A stretch of DNA of 21,300 nucleotides from a virus: the IMG/VR virus record IMGVR_UViG_3300046001_001079, positions 1 to 21,300 of that record; one strand, 5' to 3'. The position numbers were made by a program, and so were the translations under genes. The notes under the pieces are model-generated. The model did no database searches. It was not told the DNA's origin and was given only the letters and a program-made list of their open reading frames with translations. Each line of letters opens with the position of its first letter. Within the stretch, counting starts at the first letter, position 1. Positions 1 to 6,197 of the stretch are shown one piece after another.

Positions 1-168
1 TGGAGTTATGAGGAGTACAACTACAAAGAGACCGGGTATACCAGGGAGCAGTTGTACTCGCAGAAACTTGCCAAGTTGATTGTGCTGGATTGCATTAACC
101 TACTTGTGTTTCATGGGTTTGATGATGCTGTGCAATACGTCAGACAACATTTTGGAGTTAAACAATGA
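1..168 (+). CDS. Small phage protein, 3' part of gene (paralogue of the next two)
   Basis: Frame 1 is open from the window edge and ends with TGA at 166-168, giving 55 residues of a C-terminal part; the start lies outside the window. The readable end has the pattern LAKLIVLDC ... VRQHFGVK, which matches in layout the C-termini of the two following genes (FADLIVREC ... HFGIEP and FTDLIVREC ... HFGIEP). It therefore looks like a diverged member of the same small family. The stop overlaps the next start as ATGA. The function is unknown; small soluble proteins of this kind occur in accessory regions of phage genomes. Confidence 0.7.
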   Translation, partial: WSYEEYNYKETGYTREQLYSQKLAKLIVLDCINLLVFHGFDDAVQYVRQHFGVKQ

Positions 169-365
169 ACGAACGAATCCGAACATTTATAGACGGTTGC
201 TTCGACGTTTACGTTGACCACCGTGGGCGGGAAGACTTCTCGACTGACTACGCCGGCATTGAGCGGTTCGCCGATTTGATTGTCCGGGAGTGCGCCGAGT
301 TGAGCGTCAACTACGGGGGAAACGTCAAGTTGCTGATCTGTAACCATTTTGGGATTGAGCCATGA
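165..365 (+). CDS. Small phage protein of unknown function, paralogue A
   Basis: This is a 66-residue soluble protein with no membrane segment or signal peptide. Its C-terminal half has the family pattern ERFADLIVRECAEL followed by a terminal HFGIEP. The ATG overlaps the preceding stop (ATGA), which supports the start by translational coupling. It shares its opening residues MNERI and its last residues with the next gene, and part of the match is near-identical at DNA level, so the pair arose by tandem duplication. The role is not known. Confidence 0.75.
   Translation: MNERIRTFIDGCFDVYVDHRGREDFSTDYAGIERFADLIVRECAELSVNYGGNVKLLICNHFGIEP
342..365 (+). repeat. 24-bp direct repeat, copy 1 (end of paralogue A)
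   Basis: These 24 bases, encoding the end HFGIEP plus the stop, recur exactly at 574-597. A second conserved block (276-302 versus 504-530, encoding LIVRECAEL) differs at only a few bases. The repeats mark a tandem gene duplication rather than a mobile element. Confidence 0.85.
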
Positions 366-393
366 ATAATCATATCAGTATAGGAATCAAGTG

Positions 394-597
394 ATGAACG
401 AACGAATTGAACAGTGTTTATACCTGTCAGGGCTAACTGCACAGGGATGCTGGGACGAATTGGATGATTATGCTAAACAGGGTATACACAAGTTCACTGA
501 TCTGATTGTTCGGGAGTGCGCTGAACTTGCGGAGGAATGTTACTGCGGCGATACCGTTAAGTCTTTGATAATGAACCATTTTGGGATTGAGCCATGA
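394..597 (+). CDS. Small phage protein of unknown function, paralogue B
   Basis: This 67-residue protein starts MNERIEQC and carries the same FTDLIVRECAEL and terminal HFGIEP segments as the preceding paralogue. The ATG at 394 is preferred over the GTG at 391 because AGGA at 382-385 lies about 8 bases upstream of it and because paralogue A begins with the same residues. A 28-bp gap separates it from paralogue A, the only visible spacer in this run. Its stop overlaps the next start as ATGA. No function can be assigned. Confidence 0.75.
   Translation: MNERIEQCLYLSGLTAQGCWDELDDYAKQGIHKFTDLIVRECAELAEECYCGDTVKSLIMNHFGIEP
574..597 (+). repeat. 24-bp direct repeat, copy 2 (end of paralogue B)
   Basis: This is an exact copy of 342-365. 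It encodes the shared C-terminus of the two tandem paralogues. Confidence 0.85.
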
Positions 598-863
598 GCG
601 TAAACCCAAACCCCTGGATCATTGAATCCCGCATTGCATGGTGCAAAGACAGGGCCGAACAAAATGGGTTCCGTCTTGAGCGCGGAGATGGTAGTAACAC
701 CATCAATGTCGTTGCGCAAAAAGAGCCTTACGGCAAGGATGTTGTTATCGCCCGGTGTTACGAATGGATGTTTGTAGAGATGTTCTTGATGGGGTATGAG
801 CAGGGCATACTAGAGGCAAACATTGTTGCTACGCTGGCAAGGAATAGGAAGGAGAAACCGTAA
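594..863 (+). CDS. Hypothetical small phage protein, 89 aa
   Basis: The protein begins MSVNPNPWIIESRIAWCKDR and is predicted soluble, with a mixed helix/strand pattern and a short basic C-terminus (RNRKEKP). It couples to both neighbours: its ATG overlaps the preceding TGA, and its TAA overlaps the next ATG as TAATG. I do not recognise the family. Its position in a run of small ATGA-linked genes suggests an early accessory gene made in step with its neighbours. Confidence 0.65.
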   Translation: MSVNPNPWIIESRIAWCKDRAEQNGFRLERGDGSNTINVVAQKEPYGKDVVIARCYEWMFVEMFLMGYEQGILEANIVATLARNRKEKP

Positions 864-1015
864 TGTCATGCGACTGGGGGAAAACTGAAGGGGAGGAAGA
901 CCTGCCCAAAGAACCTGAGCACATTGATAGTGAGAACTGCTGGTGTGAACCTGAATTAGTTTACACAGATCCTGACACAGGAGTATCGGTATACGTTCAC
1001 CGGAAAACGCAATGA
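863..1015 (+). CDS. Very small acidic phage protein, 50 aa
   Basis: This short frame starts at the ATG of a TAATG overlap and ends in an ATGA overlap with the next gene, so it exactly fills the 150-bp space between two coupled genes. The product is acidic and begins MSCDWGKTEGEEDLP. It has a central NCWCEPEL segment with a Cys-x-Cys pair and ends GVSVYVHRKTQ. A small phage family with an NCWC core followed by a short beta-rich tail is familiar to me, but it has no known function. The fit to both neighbours is the main argument that it is real. Confidence 0.7.
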   Translation: MSCDWGKTEGEEDLPKEPEHIDSENCWCEPELVYTDPDTGVSVYVHRKTQ

Positions 1016-1494
1016 CTAAACCCATAGCATATATGGTTTACACAGAAGACGGGAATTCTGTGTATGTAACCGATAACCCAACCGATATTAAAGAAAACCA
1101 AAGAGCTTTGCCGCTTTACACAAAACCGCAGGGGGACTGCTGCGGGGAAACGTGCAAACGAGCAATGCTTTGTTATGCCTGTTCAAAAGAGTTGGGGGGG
1201 ATAGCCCGAGGAGACGTTTTGCGCTGCATTGAAACCGACGAATTATGCACGGTGTGGGCTACATCCACATCTGGCAAAACGCTTGTTAAGTGGGCCGGTA
1301 ACGATTTTGGCGCGTACACGGCAGACCAGATTGGAGAGTTGTTCTGGGTCGAACCGAAACCCCAATGGCAAGGGCTGACGGATGGAGAGATACACGATTG
1401 CTTCCAGAACCGTGGCCGTGGCCGTGATGGGTTGAAAACACGCAAGCTAATTGCAGCGGCTATAGAAGCAATGCTTAGGGAAAAGAACACATGA
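1012..1494 (+). CDS. Hypothetical phage protein, 160 aa
   Basis: The N-terminal part (MTKPIAYMVYTEDG to ALPLYTKP, residues about 1-40) resembles the start of many small phage proteins whose first half runs to an ALPLYT motif. The middle has four cysteines in a short span (CCGETC and the CYAC near residues 43-57), possibly a metal site. The C-terminal part has WQGLTDGEI followed by a basic RGRGRDG stretch and a helix ending ALREKNT-like. Both ends couple to neighbours by ATGA overlaps. The function is unknown. Confidence 0.7.
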   Translation: MTKPIAYMVYTEDGNSVYVTDNPTDIKENQRALPLYTKPQGDCCGETCKRAMLCYACSKELGGIARGDVLRCIETDELCTVWATSTSGKTLVKWAGNDFGAYTADQIGELFWVEPKPQWQGLTDGEIHDCFQNRGRGRDGLKTRKLIAAAIEAMLREKNT

Positions 1495-1691
1495 CTGAAA
1501 CAGAACGCAAGCTAGACCTTCTGCTAGGCGATGCTTTAGCAGAGAACGAACGCCTAAAGCGAGAACTAAAATACCAAGATGCCCGAGAAGGCCACATCGG
1601 TACGCACGGGCCGGAGTGCTGGACGTTTGGTCCGCGTCACTACGAATGCGCGCTGCGGCACATCAACTCAATGACGGATGACGGAAAATGA
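1491..1691 (+). CDS. Small coiled-coil-like phage protein, 66 aa
   Basis: The first 30 residues are a charged helix with heptad-like leucines (METERKLDLL-type opening, then ENERLKRELK). They are followed by a His/Cys-containing tail (GTHGPECW, HYECALRH). The histidines and cysteines could form a metal site, but the spacing does not match a family I know. It sits between two ATGA overlaps, which supports the frame and start. Confidence 0.6.
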   Translation: MTETERKLDLLLGDALAENERLKRELKYQDAREGHIGTHGPECWTFGPRHYECALRHINSMTDDGK

Positions 1692-1984
1692 CACGCGAAC
1701 AAGTTACACAACCTTGGCCGGACACTTACTCATCAATTGATGTCGACTCGGCAGCGCGGGCTGCTCACCGGGCGGCGCAGGATAACGTAAAAAGCCCACC
1801 GCACTACAAGCAAGGGGCGATTGAGTGCATCGAAGCAATCCAGTCTGCGCTGACTGAGGAAGAGTTTCGGGGCTACTGCAAGGGCAACGCCATGAAATAC
1901 ATCTGGCGGGAACGGCACAAGGGTGGCAAAGAGTCCATCGAAAAAGCGGCGTGGTATTTAGACTATATGACGCAGTGTGTGTGA
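1688..1984 (+). CDS. DUF3310 family protein
   Basis: The C-terminal 65 residues carry the DUF3310 signature: SPPHYKQGAIECIEAI (about 36-51), a TEEEFRGY segment, GNAMKYIWR (66-74), then the Lys/Gly-rich turn and KAAWYLDYM (87-94). This domain is widespread in phages, often near nucleotide-metabolism or replication genes, and is sometimes labelled a nucleotide kinase without good support; its biochemical role is not established. The N-terminal 30 residues are a less conserved extension. The start overlaps the upstream stop (ATGA) and the stop overlaps the next start (TGATG). It is the last gene of the GC-richer left segment. Confidence 0.85.
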   Translation: MTREQVTQPWPDTYSSIDVDSAARAAHRAAQDNVKSPPHYKQGAIECIEAIQSALTEEEFRGYCKGNAMKYIWRERHKGGKESIEKAAWYLDYMTQCV

Positions 1985-2367
1985 TGTCACAGATACAAGA
2001 TAGCAGTCCAGATGTTGCGCGTTGTGCTTCCGTTGTTATGGGGTTACCTAATGGTTTACGTTCTGCAGAAATAGCAGCGTTGCTAGTAACATTTAGCAAA
2101 GACAAAGTAAACCGATTGCTTACAATCAACCGCAGGCTTGGAGTCCTGAAGCTGTACGGGGCACTGTGGGTTGAACCTCAGTTCTACGATGCGCTACGTA
2201 ATGATGAAATAGCGGAAGCTAAGATTCTCAAGAAGATGCGTGAAGCAAAACGTATTCTTGTAAAAAAGCTCAAAGCTCGTGAGTCTCTACCTCGCAATGC
2301 TAATAGACTTCATGCACCCAACAGTGTCTTTCAACTAGCAGAATTTATGGGATTAAGAATTGTTTAG
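1984..2367 (+). CDS. Possible winged-helix DNA-binding protein, 127 aa
   Basis: Residues about 22-63 read like a winged helix-turn-helix: NGLRSAEIAALL (first helices), SKDKVNRLLTINRRLGVL (recognition helix region), then a LYGALWVEP hairpin. The rest is basic and helical (ILKKMREAKRILVKKLKA). The chosen ATG forms TGATG with the preceding stop; an upstream in-frame GTG at 1951 would overlap the conserved DUF3310 end and is less likely. If the fold is right, this could be a phage transcription regulator; a structural role is also possible. Base composition becomes AT-richer from here. Confidence 0.55.
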   Translation: MSQIQDSSPDVARCASVVMGLPNGLRSAEIAALLVTFSKDKVNRLLTINRRLGVLKLYGALWVEPQFYDALRNDEIAEAKILKKMREAKRILVKKLKARESLPRNANRLHAPNSVFQLAEFMGLRIV

Positions 2368-2584
2368 TCAAAGAGCGTATACTTCTCGTCCTCCTAGTGT
2401 TGGTTGGTGGCCTACGGGTCACCACACTTTACGTTGGTGGGATGGTAAACATTGGAGTTGGACTTGTTTTGACTCTGATAACCTAAAACAAGTTACCAAG
2501 TATGCTGATAAGCATGAGGACAAACACATGGTTGTTCACTGGTATCACAGACCAAAACACTGGCCTGAAAGGAGTAAAACGTAA
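2360..2584 (+). CDS. Trp/His-rich small phage protein, 74 aa, TTG start
   Basis: The protein carries an SVGWWPTG motif followed by LRWWDGKHWS and a C-terminal RPKHWPERS. The spacing of tryptophans resembles a small uncharacterised family common in phages of proteobacteria. The only possible start in frame is TTG at 2360, because TAA occurs two codons upstream; it overlaps the preceding gene by eight bases. No cysteine cluster, membrane segment or catalytic motif is visible. Confidence 0.65.
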   Translation: MFSQRAYTSRPPSVGWWPTGHHTLRWWDGKHWSWTCFDSDNLKQVTKYADKHEDKHMVVHWYHRPKHWPERSKT

Positions 2585-2585
2585 A

Positions 2586-2699
2586 ATGAGTGAAGAACAG
2601 GATGCAGACTTGTTGTACTACCGATCTGCTTTTAAAAGTAGCTTGCTTTGGGCACTAATCCTAGTGTGTGTTATTGGGTTGATAATTGTTTTGTGCTAG
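2586..2699 (+). CDS. Small single-span membrane protein, 37 aa
   Basis: An acidic, soluble N-terminus (MSEEQDADLLYY) is followed by a basic residue and one strong transmembrane helix (LLWALILVCVIGLIIVL) running to the C-terminus. AAAGGAG lies about 11 bases upstream of the ATG, and the gene begins one base after the previous stop. The topology would be N-terminus in the cytoplasm. Candidate roles are membrane anchoring or a small lysis or exclusion factor; nothing in the sequence decides between them. Confidence 0.55.
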   Translation: MSEEQDADLLYYRSAFKSSLLWALILVCVIGLIIVLC

Positions 2700-2707
2700 A
2701 CACCACC

Positions 2708-2890
2708 ATGACTATCAAACAAAAGAAAGATCACAAAAACAAAGGAACAGAAGGAGGTTTTAACTGGAAGACAAAGACCTATAGGGTAAAGCATTCCCTT
2801 AGCTCCGAAGACATAAAGAAGTCTAAAAAATATAAAGACTTTTTACAAAAGGATTGTGTTGATGATGATGACCAAGACGATAGACGGTAG
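2708..2890 (+). CDS. Small charged hypothetical protein, 60 aa
   Basis: The product is strongly basic for its first 45 residues (MTIKQKKDHKNKG, then many Lys) and ends in an acidic DDDDQDD run. The ATG follows the preceding stop by eight bases, with no clear ribosome binding site. The 3' end overlaps the reductase gene by about 29 bases, and the acidic tail is the alternative frame of that gene's repeated ATG codons. It is plausible as a small nucleic-acid-associated protein, but the call rests mainly on position and open frame. Confidence 0.45.
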   Translation: MTIKQKKDHKNKGTEGGFNWKTKTYRVKHSLSSEDIKKSKKYKDFLQKDCVDDDDQDDRR

Positions 2891-4520
2891 CTTTAAGACT
2901 AGCTTTGCAGCTAACATTTTTAGATTTAAGTACGCACAAAACCCTAGTGACACCTGGGATCAGCTTGCTGACAGGTTGGTAGAGGATGTTTGTGGTACTC
3001 GTTGGGGTACTAGTAACAAGTTGATGTCAGACAGTGACCGTAAACAACTTGCACAGTACATTAAAGAGATGAAGTTTGTTCCAGGTGGTCGATACCTGTA
3101 CTACGCAGGTAGACCCTTCAAGGCATATAACAATTGTTATCTTCTTCGTGCTGAAGAGGACACTCGGGAAGAGTGGTCTTCAGTAACTTGGCGAGCTATG
3201 TCTTGCCTCATGACTGGTGGAGGTATTGGAATTGATTACTCAAGGCTTAGAGCAGCAGGTAAAACACTTAGCCGAACTGGAGGCACTGCTTCTGGACCTA
3301 TACCACTCATGTATGCGATCAATGAAATCGGGCGTAATGTCATGCAAGGAGGCAGCAGACGCTCGGCAATCTACGCGAGTCTTAATTGGCAACATCCAGA
3401 CGTTAATAAGTTCCTTGTTACTAAGAACTGGACACCAGAAGTAAGAGCTGCTAAAGAGAAAGACTTCAATGCTCATGCTCCTTTGGACATGACTAACATC
3501 AGTGTTAACTACGATGATGCTTCTTTAGATGGTGGACTAGCAGACAACCCTATTTTCCTACAGAATGTTCGTCAAGCAATGGAGACTGGTGAACCAGGGT
3601 TCTCCTTTAACTTCGGAGATAAGCAAAATGAAACGCTTAGAAATGCCTGCACCGAAGTTACGTCTGAAGATGATAGTGACGTATGCAATCTTGGCTCAAT
3701 CAATATGGGCAATATTGAGAGTCTGGAAGAGTTCAAATCGGTGGTTGAACTGGGAAGTAAATTCCTTGTCTGCGGGACACTACGAGCAGATCTCCCTTAC
3801 GAGAAAGTCTATAAGGTTAGAGAGAAGAACCGAAGGCTCGGGTTGGGCCTTATGGGTATACACGAGTGGCTCCTCAAAAGAAAAAGCTCCTACGAAGTAA
3901 CACCAGAACTACACACTTGGTTAAAGGAATACAAAGATGGATCAGAATCAGCAGCCAACAATCACTGTGACCGATTGTTTGTCTCTCGTCCAGCAGCATA
4001 TCGAGCAATTGCACCCACTGGGAGCATTGGAATCCTTGCAGGTACTACAACGGGAATTGAACCACTATTCTCTGTCGCTTATAAAAGGCGTTATCTCACC
4101 GATGGTACAAAGTGGAAATATGAATATGTTGTTGACTCCACCGCAGACCTCCTTATCAAAGAGTATGATCTTGCCCCAGAGTCGATTAATACTGCCTACA
4201 AATTAAGCCATAACTATGAGCAGAGAATTAAGTTCCAAGCAGACGTACAAGATTATGTTGACATGTCAATTTCATCCACAATCAATCTTCCTTCGTGGAA
4301 TGCAAAAGGGAACGAAGAAAGTTCAGTTGGAGTGTTTGCATCAATACTTGCTAAGTATGCTCCGAGGCTTCGCGGATTCACATGCTATCCAGATGGAAGT
4401 CGTGGAGGTCAACCCCTAACCGAAGTCCCTTACGAAGAAGCTATGAAGCACAAAGGTGTCATCTTTGAAGAACATGACATCTGTGACATCAGTGGTAAGG
4501 GTGGAAGTTGTGGTGTGTAA
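2862..4520 (+). CDS. nrdJ: Adenosylcobalamin-dependent (class II) ribonucleotide reductase
   Basis: This enzyme makes deoxyribonucleotides from ribonucleotides with a thiyl radical generated by coenzyme B12. Visible motifs are NNCYLL (one redox Cys) and GGGIGIDYS in the N-terminal half, then NACTE at about residues 261-265 with the Asn-x-Cys-x-Glu catalytic triad. These are followed by DVCNLGSINM (second redox Cys), APTGSIG at about 384-390 (phosphate-binding loop) and STINLPSW. The C-terminus GKGGSCGV, with a Cys 8 residues earlier (ICDIS), fits the mobile redox tail. At 552 aa it is short, without an ATP-cone. ATG 2862 is chosen because AGGA at 2850-2853 lies 8 bases upstream; two more ATGs follow at once and a GTG at 2856 is possible. 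The class II assignment rests on overall sequence style, the single-gene context and lack of a beta subunit gene nearby. It ends the plus-strand unit. Confidence 0.85.
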   Translation: MMMTKTIDGSFKTSFAANIFRFKYAQNPSDTWDQLADRLVEDVCGTRWGTSNKLMSDSDRKQLAQYIKEMKFVPGGRYLYYAGRPFKAYNNCYLLRAEEDTREEWSSVTWRAMSCLMTGGGIGIDYSRLRAAGKTLSRTGGTASGPIPLMYAINEIGRNVMQGGSRRSAIYASLNWQHPDVNKFLVTKNWTPEVRAAKEKDFNAHAPLDMTNISVNYDDASLDGGLADNPIFLQNVRQAMETGEPGFSFNFGDKQNETLRNACTEVTSEDDSDVCNLGSINMGNIESLEEFKSVVELGSKFLVCGTLRADLPYEKVYKVREKNRRLGLGLMGIHEWLLKRKSSYEVTPELHTWLKEYKDGSESAANNHCDRLFVSRPAAYRAIAPTGSIGILAGTTTGIEPLFSVAYKRRYLTDGTKWKYEYVVDSTADLLIKEYDLAPESINTAYKLSHNYEQRIKFQADVQDYVDMSISSTINLPSWNAKGNEESSVGVFASILAKYAPRLRGFTCYPDGSRGGQPLTEVPYEEAMKHKGVIFEEHDICDISGKGGSCGV

Positions 4521-4529
4521 CTAGTAACA
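4520..4529 (+). repeat. Dispersed 10-mer ACTAGTAACA, non-coding copy
   Basis: This copy lies just after the reductase stop codon. The identical 10-mer occurs on the plus strand at 3009, 6027, 8063, 10769, 13365 and 15655 and inverted at 20216-20225. The core CTAGTAAC occurs at five further places (2083, 5210, 16947, and inverted at 9168 and 13814). This is the only copy outside a gene. Confidence 0.6.
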
Positions 4530-4546
4530 CAGTTCCTAAAAGTAAG

Positions 4547-4571
4547 AAGCCCCTATTAAGGGGCTTTTTTT
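4547..4571 (+). terminator. Intrinsic terminator between convergent units
   Basis: An 8-bp stem (AAGCCCCT paired with AGGGGCTT, loop ATTA) is followed at once by a run of T on the plus strand, the standard form of a factor-independent terminator for the reductase transcript. Read on the minus strand the same hairpin is followed by a shorter, interrupted T stretch, so it may also stop the late transcript after the holin gene. Confidence 0.85.
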
Positions 4572-4577
4572 ATGTTA

Positions 4578-4970
4578 TTACTTAGCAGCTACATGATTAA
4601 TCTTTTCTAGGGTTCTTAGTCCACCTAAACCCAACATACCCATAAGAATAGGCATCATTTCTGATATGTCAGCAGGTGCTACTTCCAATTTGTAAGAAGT
4701 AAAACCTATAGCAACCTTAACAATAGGAAGACCAATCCAGTTCCAAGCACAAGCAGCACCACACACCCAACCTAAAGCTGGTCTCCAACCGGATACAAAC
4801 ACACTAGGATTACTAGCTTCAACCTTGTTGATGTCTAGTTGTCCTTGAACAACCATAACAGCAGCAGCTAGTTGTTGTTTCTCAGCTTCACTTTTGTCAG
4901 GCCATATCTTGTTGATAACTGTACCAGCAAGATCAGAGATAGCACTTAAACCAGTGGCATCAAGTCCCAT
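4578..4970 (-). CDS. Holin, 3-TM gene-transfer-release type
   Basis: The 130-residue protein fits the GTA-type three-transmembrane holin family: an N-terminal helical region with WPDKSEAEKQQLAAA (about 23-37), then FVSGWRPALGW (58-68), the most typical block, then hydrophobic segments at about 65-90 and 104-118. Holins form lesions in the inner membrane that release the endolysin. GGAGTTTAAG precedes the ATG and overlaps the lysozyme stop. It is the last gene of the late unit, directly after the lysozyme, which supports a lysis role. Confidence 0.85.
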   Translation of the reverse strand: MGLDATGLSAISDLAGTVINKIWPDKSEAEKQQLAAAVMVVQGQLDINKVEASNPSVFVSGWRPALGWVCGAACAWNWIGLPIVKVAIGFTSYKLEVAPADISEMMPILMGMLGLGGLRTLEKINHVAAK

Positions 4971-4971
4971 C

Positions 4972-5433
4972 TTAAACTCCTACAGGAGTGTTAAAGAGCT
5001 TCTGTTCAGCAAGCCTGCGATTAGTAAGACCAGCAACTTCTAAAAAAGCACCTTTAAACTTTACTTTGTTCCACACAAGAAATTGTTTACTAGCAGCTTC
5101 TAAATCACCAGCATTAAGCTTAGCTAACAAAGTAGAGTTTTGTAGAGCATGGTTACCTACGTTGTAAGCAAAGATTACCAAGGCATCAAACTGATTTTGG
5201 TTAATGGTCCTAGTAACACAATTGCTTACACAAGTTACAGCGTTCTGTACATCCTTAGTTAGAAGTTCAGTAGCTTTAACTTGGTCAATAGTGTTGTCTG
5301 TAGATACACCATCTCCTTTAACAATCAAATGACCATAGCCAACAGTCATCTTACCTCCAGAGTCAGGGTAGGGTTTACCCCTAAAACCTTCTAGAGTTTT
5401 AAGTAGAGACAAACCAGTATTAGATAAGTTCAT
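4972..5433 (-). CDS. T4-type lysozyme (GH24 endolysin)
   Basis: This 153-residue muramidase cleaves the glycan strands of peptidoglycan. The catalytic arrangement Glu-8aa-Asp-5aa-Thr is visible at E15, D24 and T30 (TLEGFRGKPYPDSGG then KMTVGYGH), followed by NQFDALVIFAYNVG and a C-terminal TNRRLAEQKLF typical of the family. There is no signal peptide or N-terminal anchor helix, so export would depend on the adjacent holin. The start at 5433 makes an ATGA overlap with the preceding gene; a longer in-frame extension to 5538 lies wholly inside that gene and lacks similarity to lysozymes. Confidence 0.93.
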   Translation of the reverse strand: MNLSNTGLSLLKTLEGFRGKPYPDSGGKMTVGYGHLIVKGDGVSTDNTIDQVKATELLTKDVQNAVTCVSNCVTRTINQNQFDALVIFAYNVGNHALQNSTLLAKLNAGDLEAASKQFLVWNKVKFKGAFLEVAGLTNRRLAEQKLFNTPVGV

Positions 5434-6197
5434 AATTGTTGTACAGTAAGAATCATGGATGGTGATTGAGGGTGTATCGGAGCCACTGTAGATGCCGGGT
5501 AGGTCAAGATTTGAGTTGTACCATTGTCGGTAATCCAATACAACTCAAAATAATCGTTGGAAGCGGCTTGAACAATGTAATTCCACCCAATAATTGTATG
5601 CCCATTGATTGCACCATGCTTTGGTGGTGACCCAACAATACCAGCAGAGTTGGATAAATCTACACCATTTTGCCGAAGCCAAATAGTTACATCATCAATT
5701 TGAGAAGAAGGGTTTGATATTTCTGCACTAAACTGGATGTTGTATACACCTGGATTTGTAATAACAATTCTAGATGTAGGAGAACCAATAGCTACACCTA
5801 CAGAAAGATCAGTTGCATTAAATGTGATAGCTTTAATCGTAGTAGCAGTAGAAGACTGGGTGGTAGTGTCATGAAAGGCACCATAGGATTTAATAGTTGT
5901 ACTAGACTGAGAAATAATAATAGTTGATGGTCCAGTAGCTATGGATACACCAGTACCAGCAGTAAGATAAGCAGGAGTAAACTTGTGGTCTGATGTCCTA
6001 CCTATCAGAAGCTGACCATCTTTACCACTAGTAACAGCTAGTGAATCTACCTTGATGCTACCACCAGTAATGGACACATCATTAGAGTTTTGGTCAGCCA
6101 TGTTCCCAAAGACTTTATTGCTAAGCCTTTGAAACCAATCTCTCCAAACAAAAGACTCTTCAATTTTATCTTGAGGGATAGGTGTGTTTAGGTTCAT
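5430..6197 (-). CDS. Virion protein with C1q/TNF-like C-terminal domain
   Basis: The protein has 255 residues. The N-terminal 30 residues (IPQDKIEESFVWRDWFQRL) look like a small attachment segment. A short beta-rich linker follows (GQLLIGRTSDHKF, LTAGTGVSI), and the C-terminal 140 residues form a jelly-roll-like domain: SYGAFHDTTTQSS, ITFNATDLSVGVAIGS, SRIVITNPGVYNIQFSAEI, VTIWLRQNGVDL and NDYFELYWITDN. This pattern is common in phage structural proteins, where C1q-like trimers act as head or tail decorations or receptor-binding tips. AGGTGAGC lies just upstream of the ATG, which overlaps the preceding stop (ATGA). Confidence 0.75.
   Translation of the reverse strand: MNLNTPIPQDKIEESFVWRDWFQRLSNKVFGNMADQNSNDVSITGGSIKVDSLAVTSGKDGQLLIGRTSDHKFTPAYLTAGTGVSIATGPSTIIISQSSTTIKSYGAFHDTTTQSSTATTIKAITFNATDLSVGVAIGSPTSRIVITNPGVYNIQFSAEISNPSSQIDDVTIWLRQNGVDLSNSAGIVGSPPKHGAINGHTIIGWNYIVQAASNDYFELYWITDNGTTQILTYPASTVAPIHPQSPSMILTVQQL

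Noticed and set aside
2750-2757. Perfect AAGGAGGT ribosome-binding-like sequence
   Set aside because: No ATG, GTG or TTG lies at a usable distance downstream; it simply encodes Glu-Gly-Gly within the 60-residue gene.
5434-5538. N-terminal extension of the lysozyme frame by 35 codons
   Set aside because: It lies inside the preceding gene in another frame, lacks lysozyme similarity, and the ATGA-coupled ATG at 5433 gives the normal family length.
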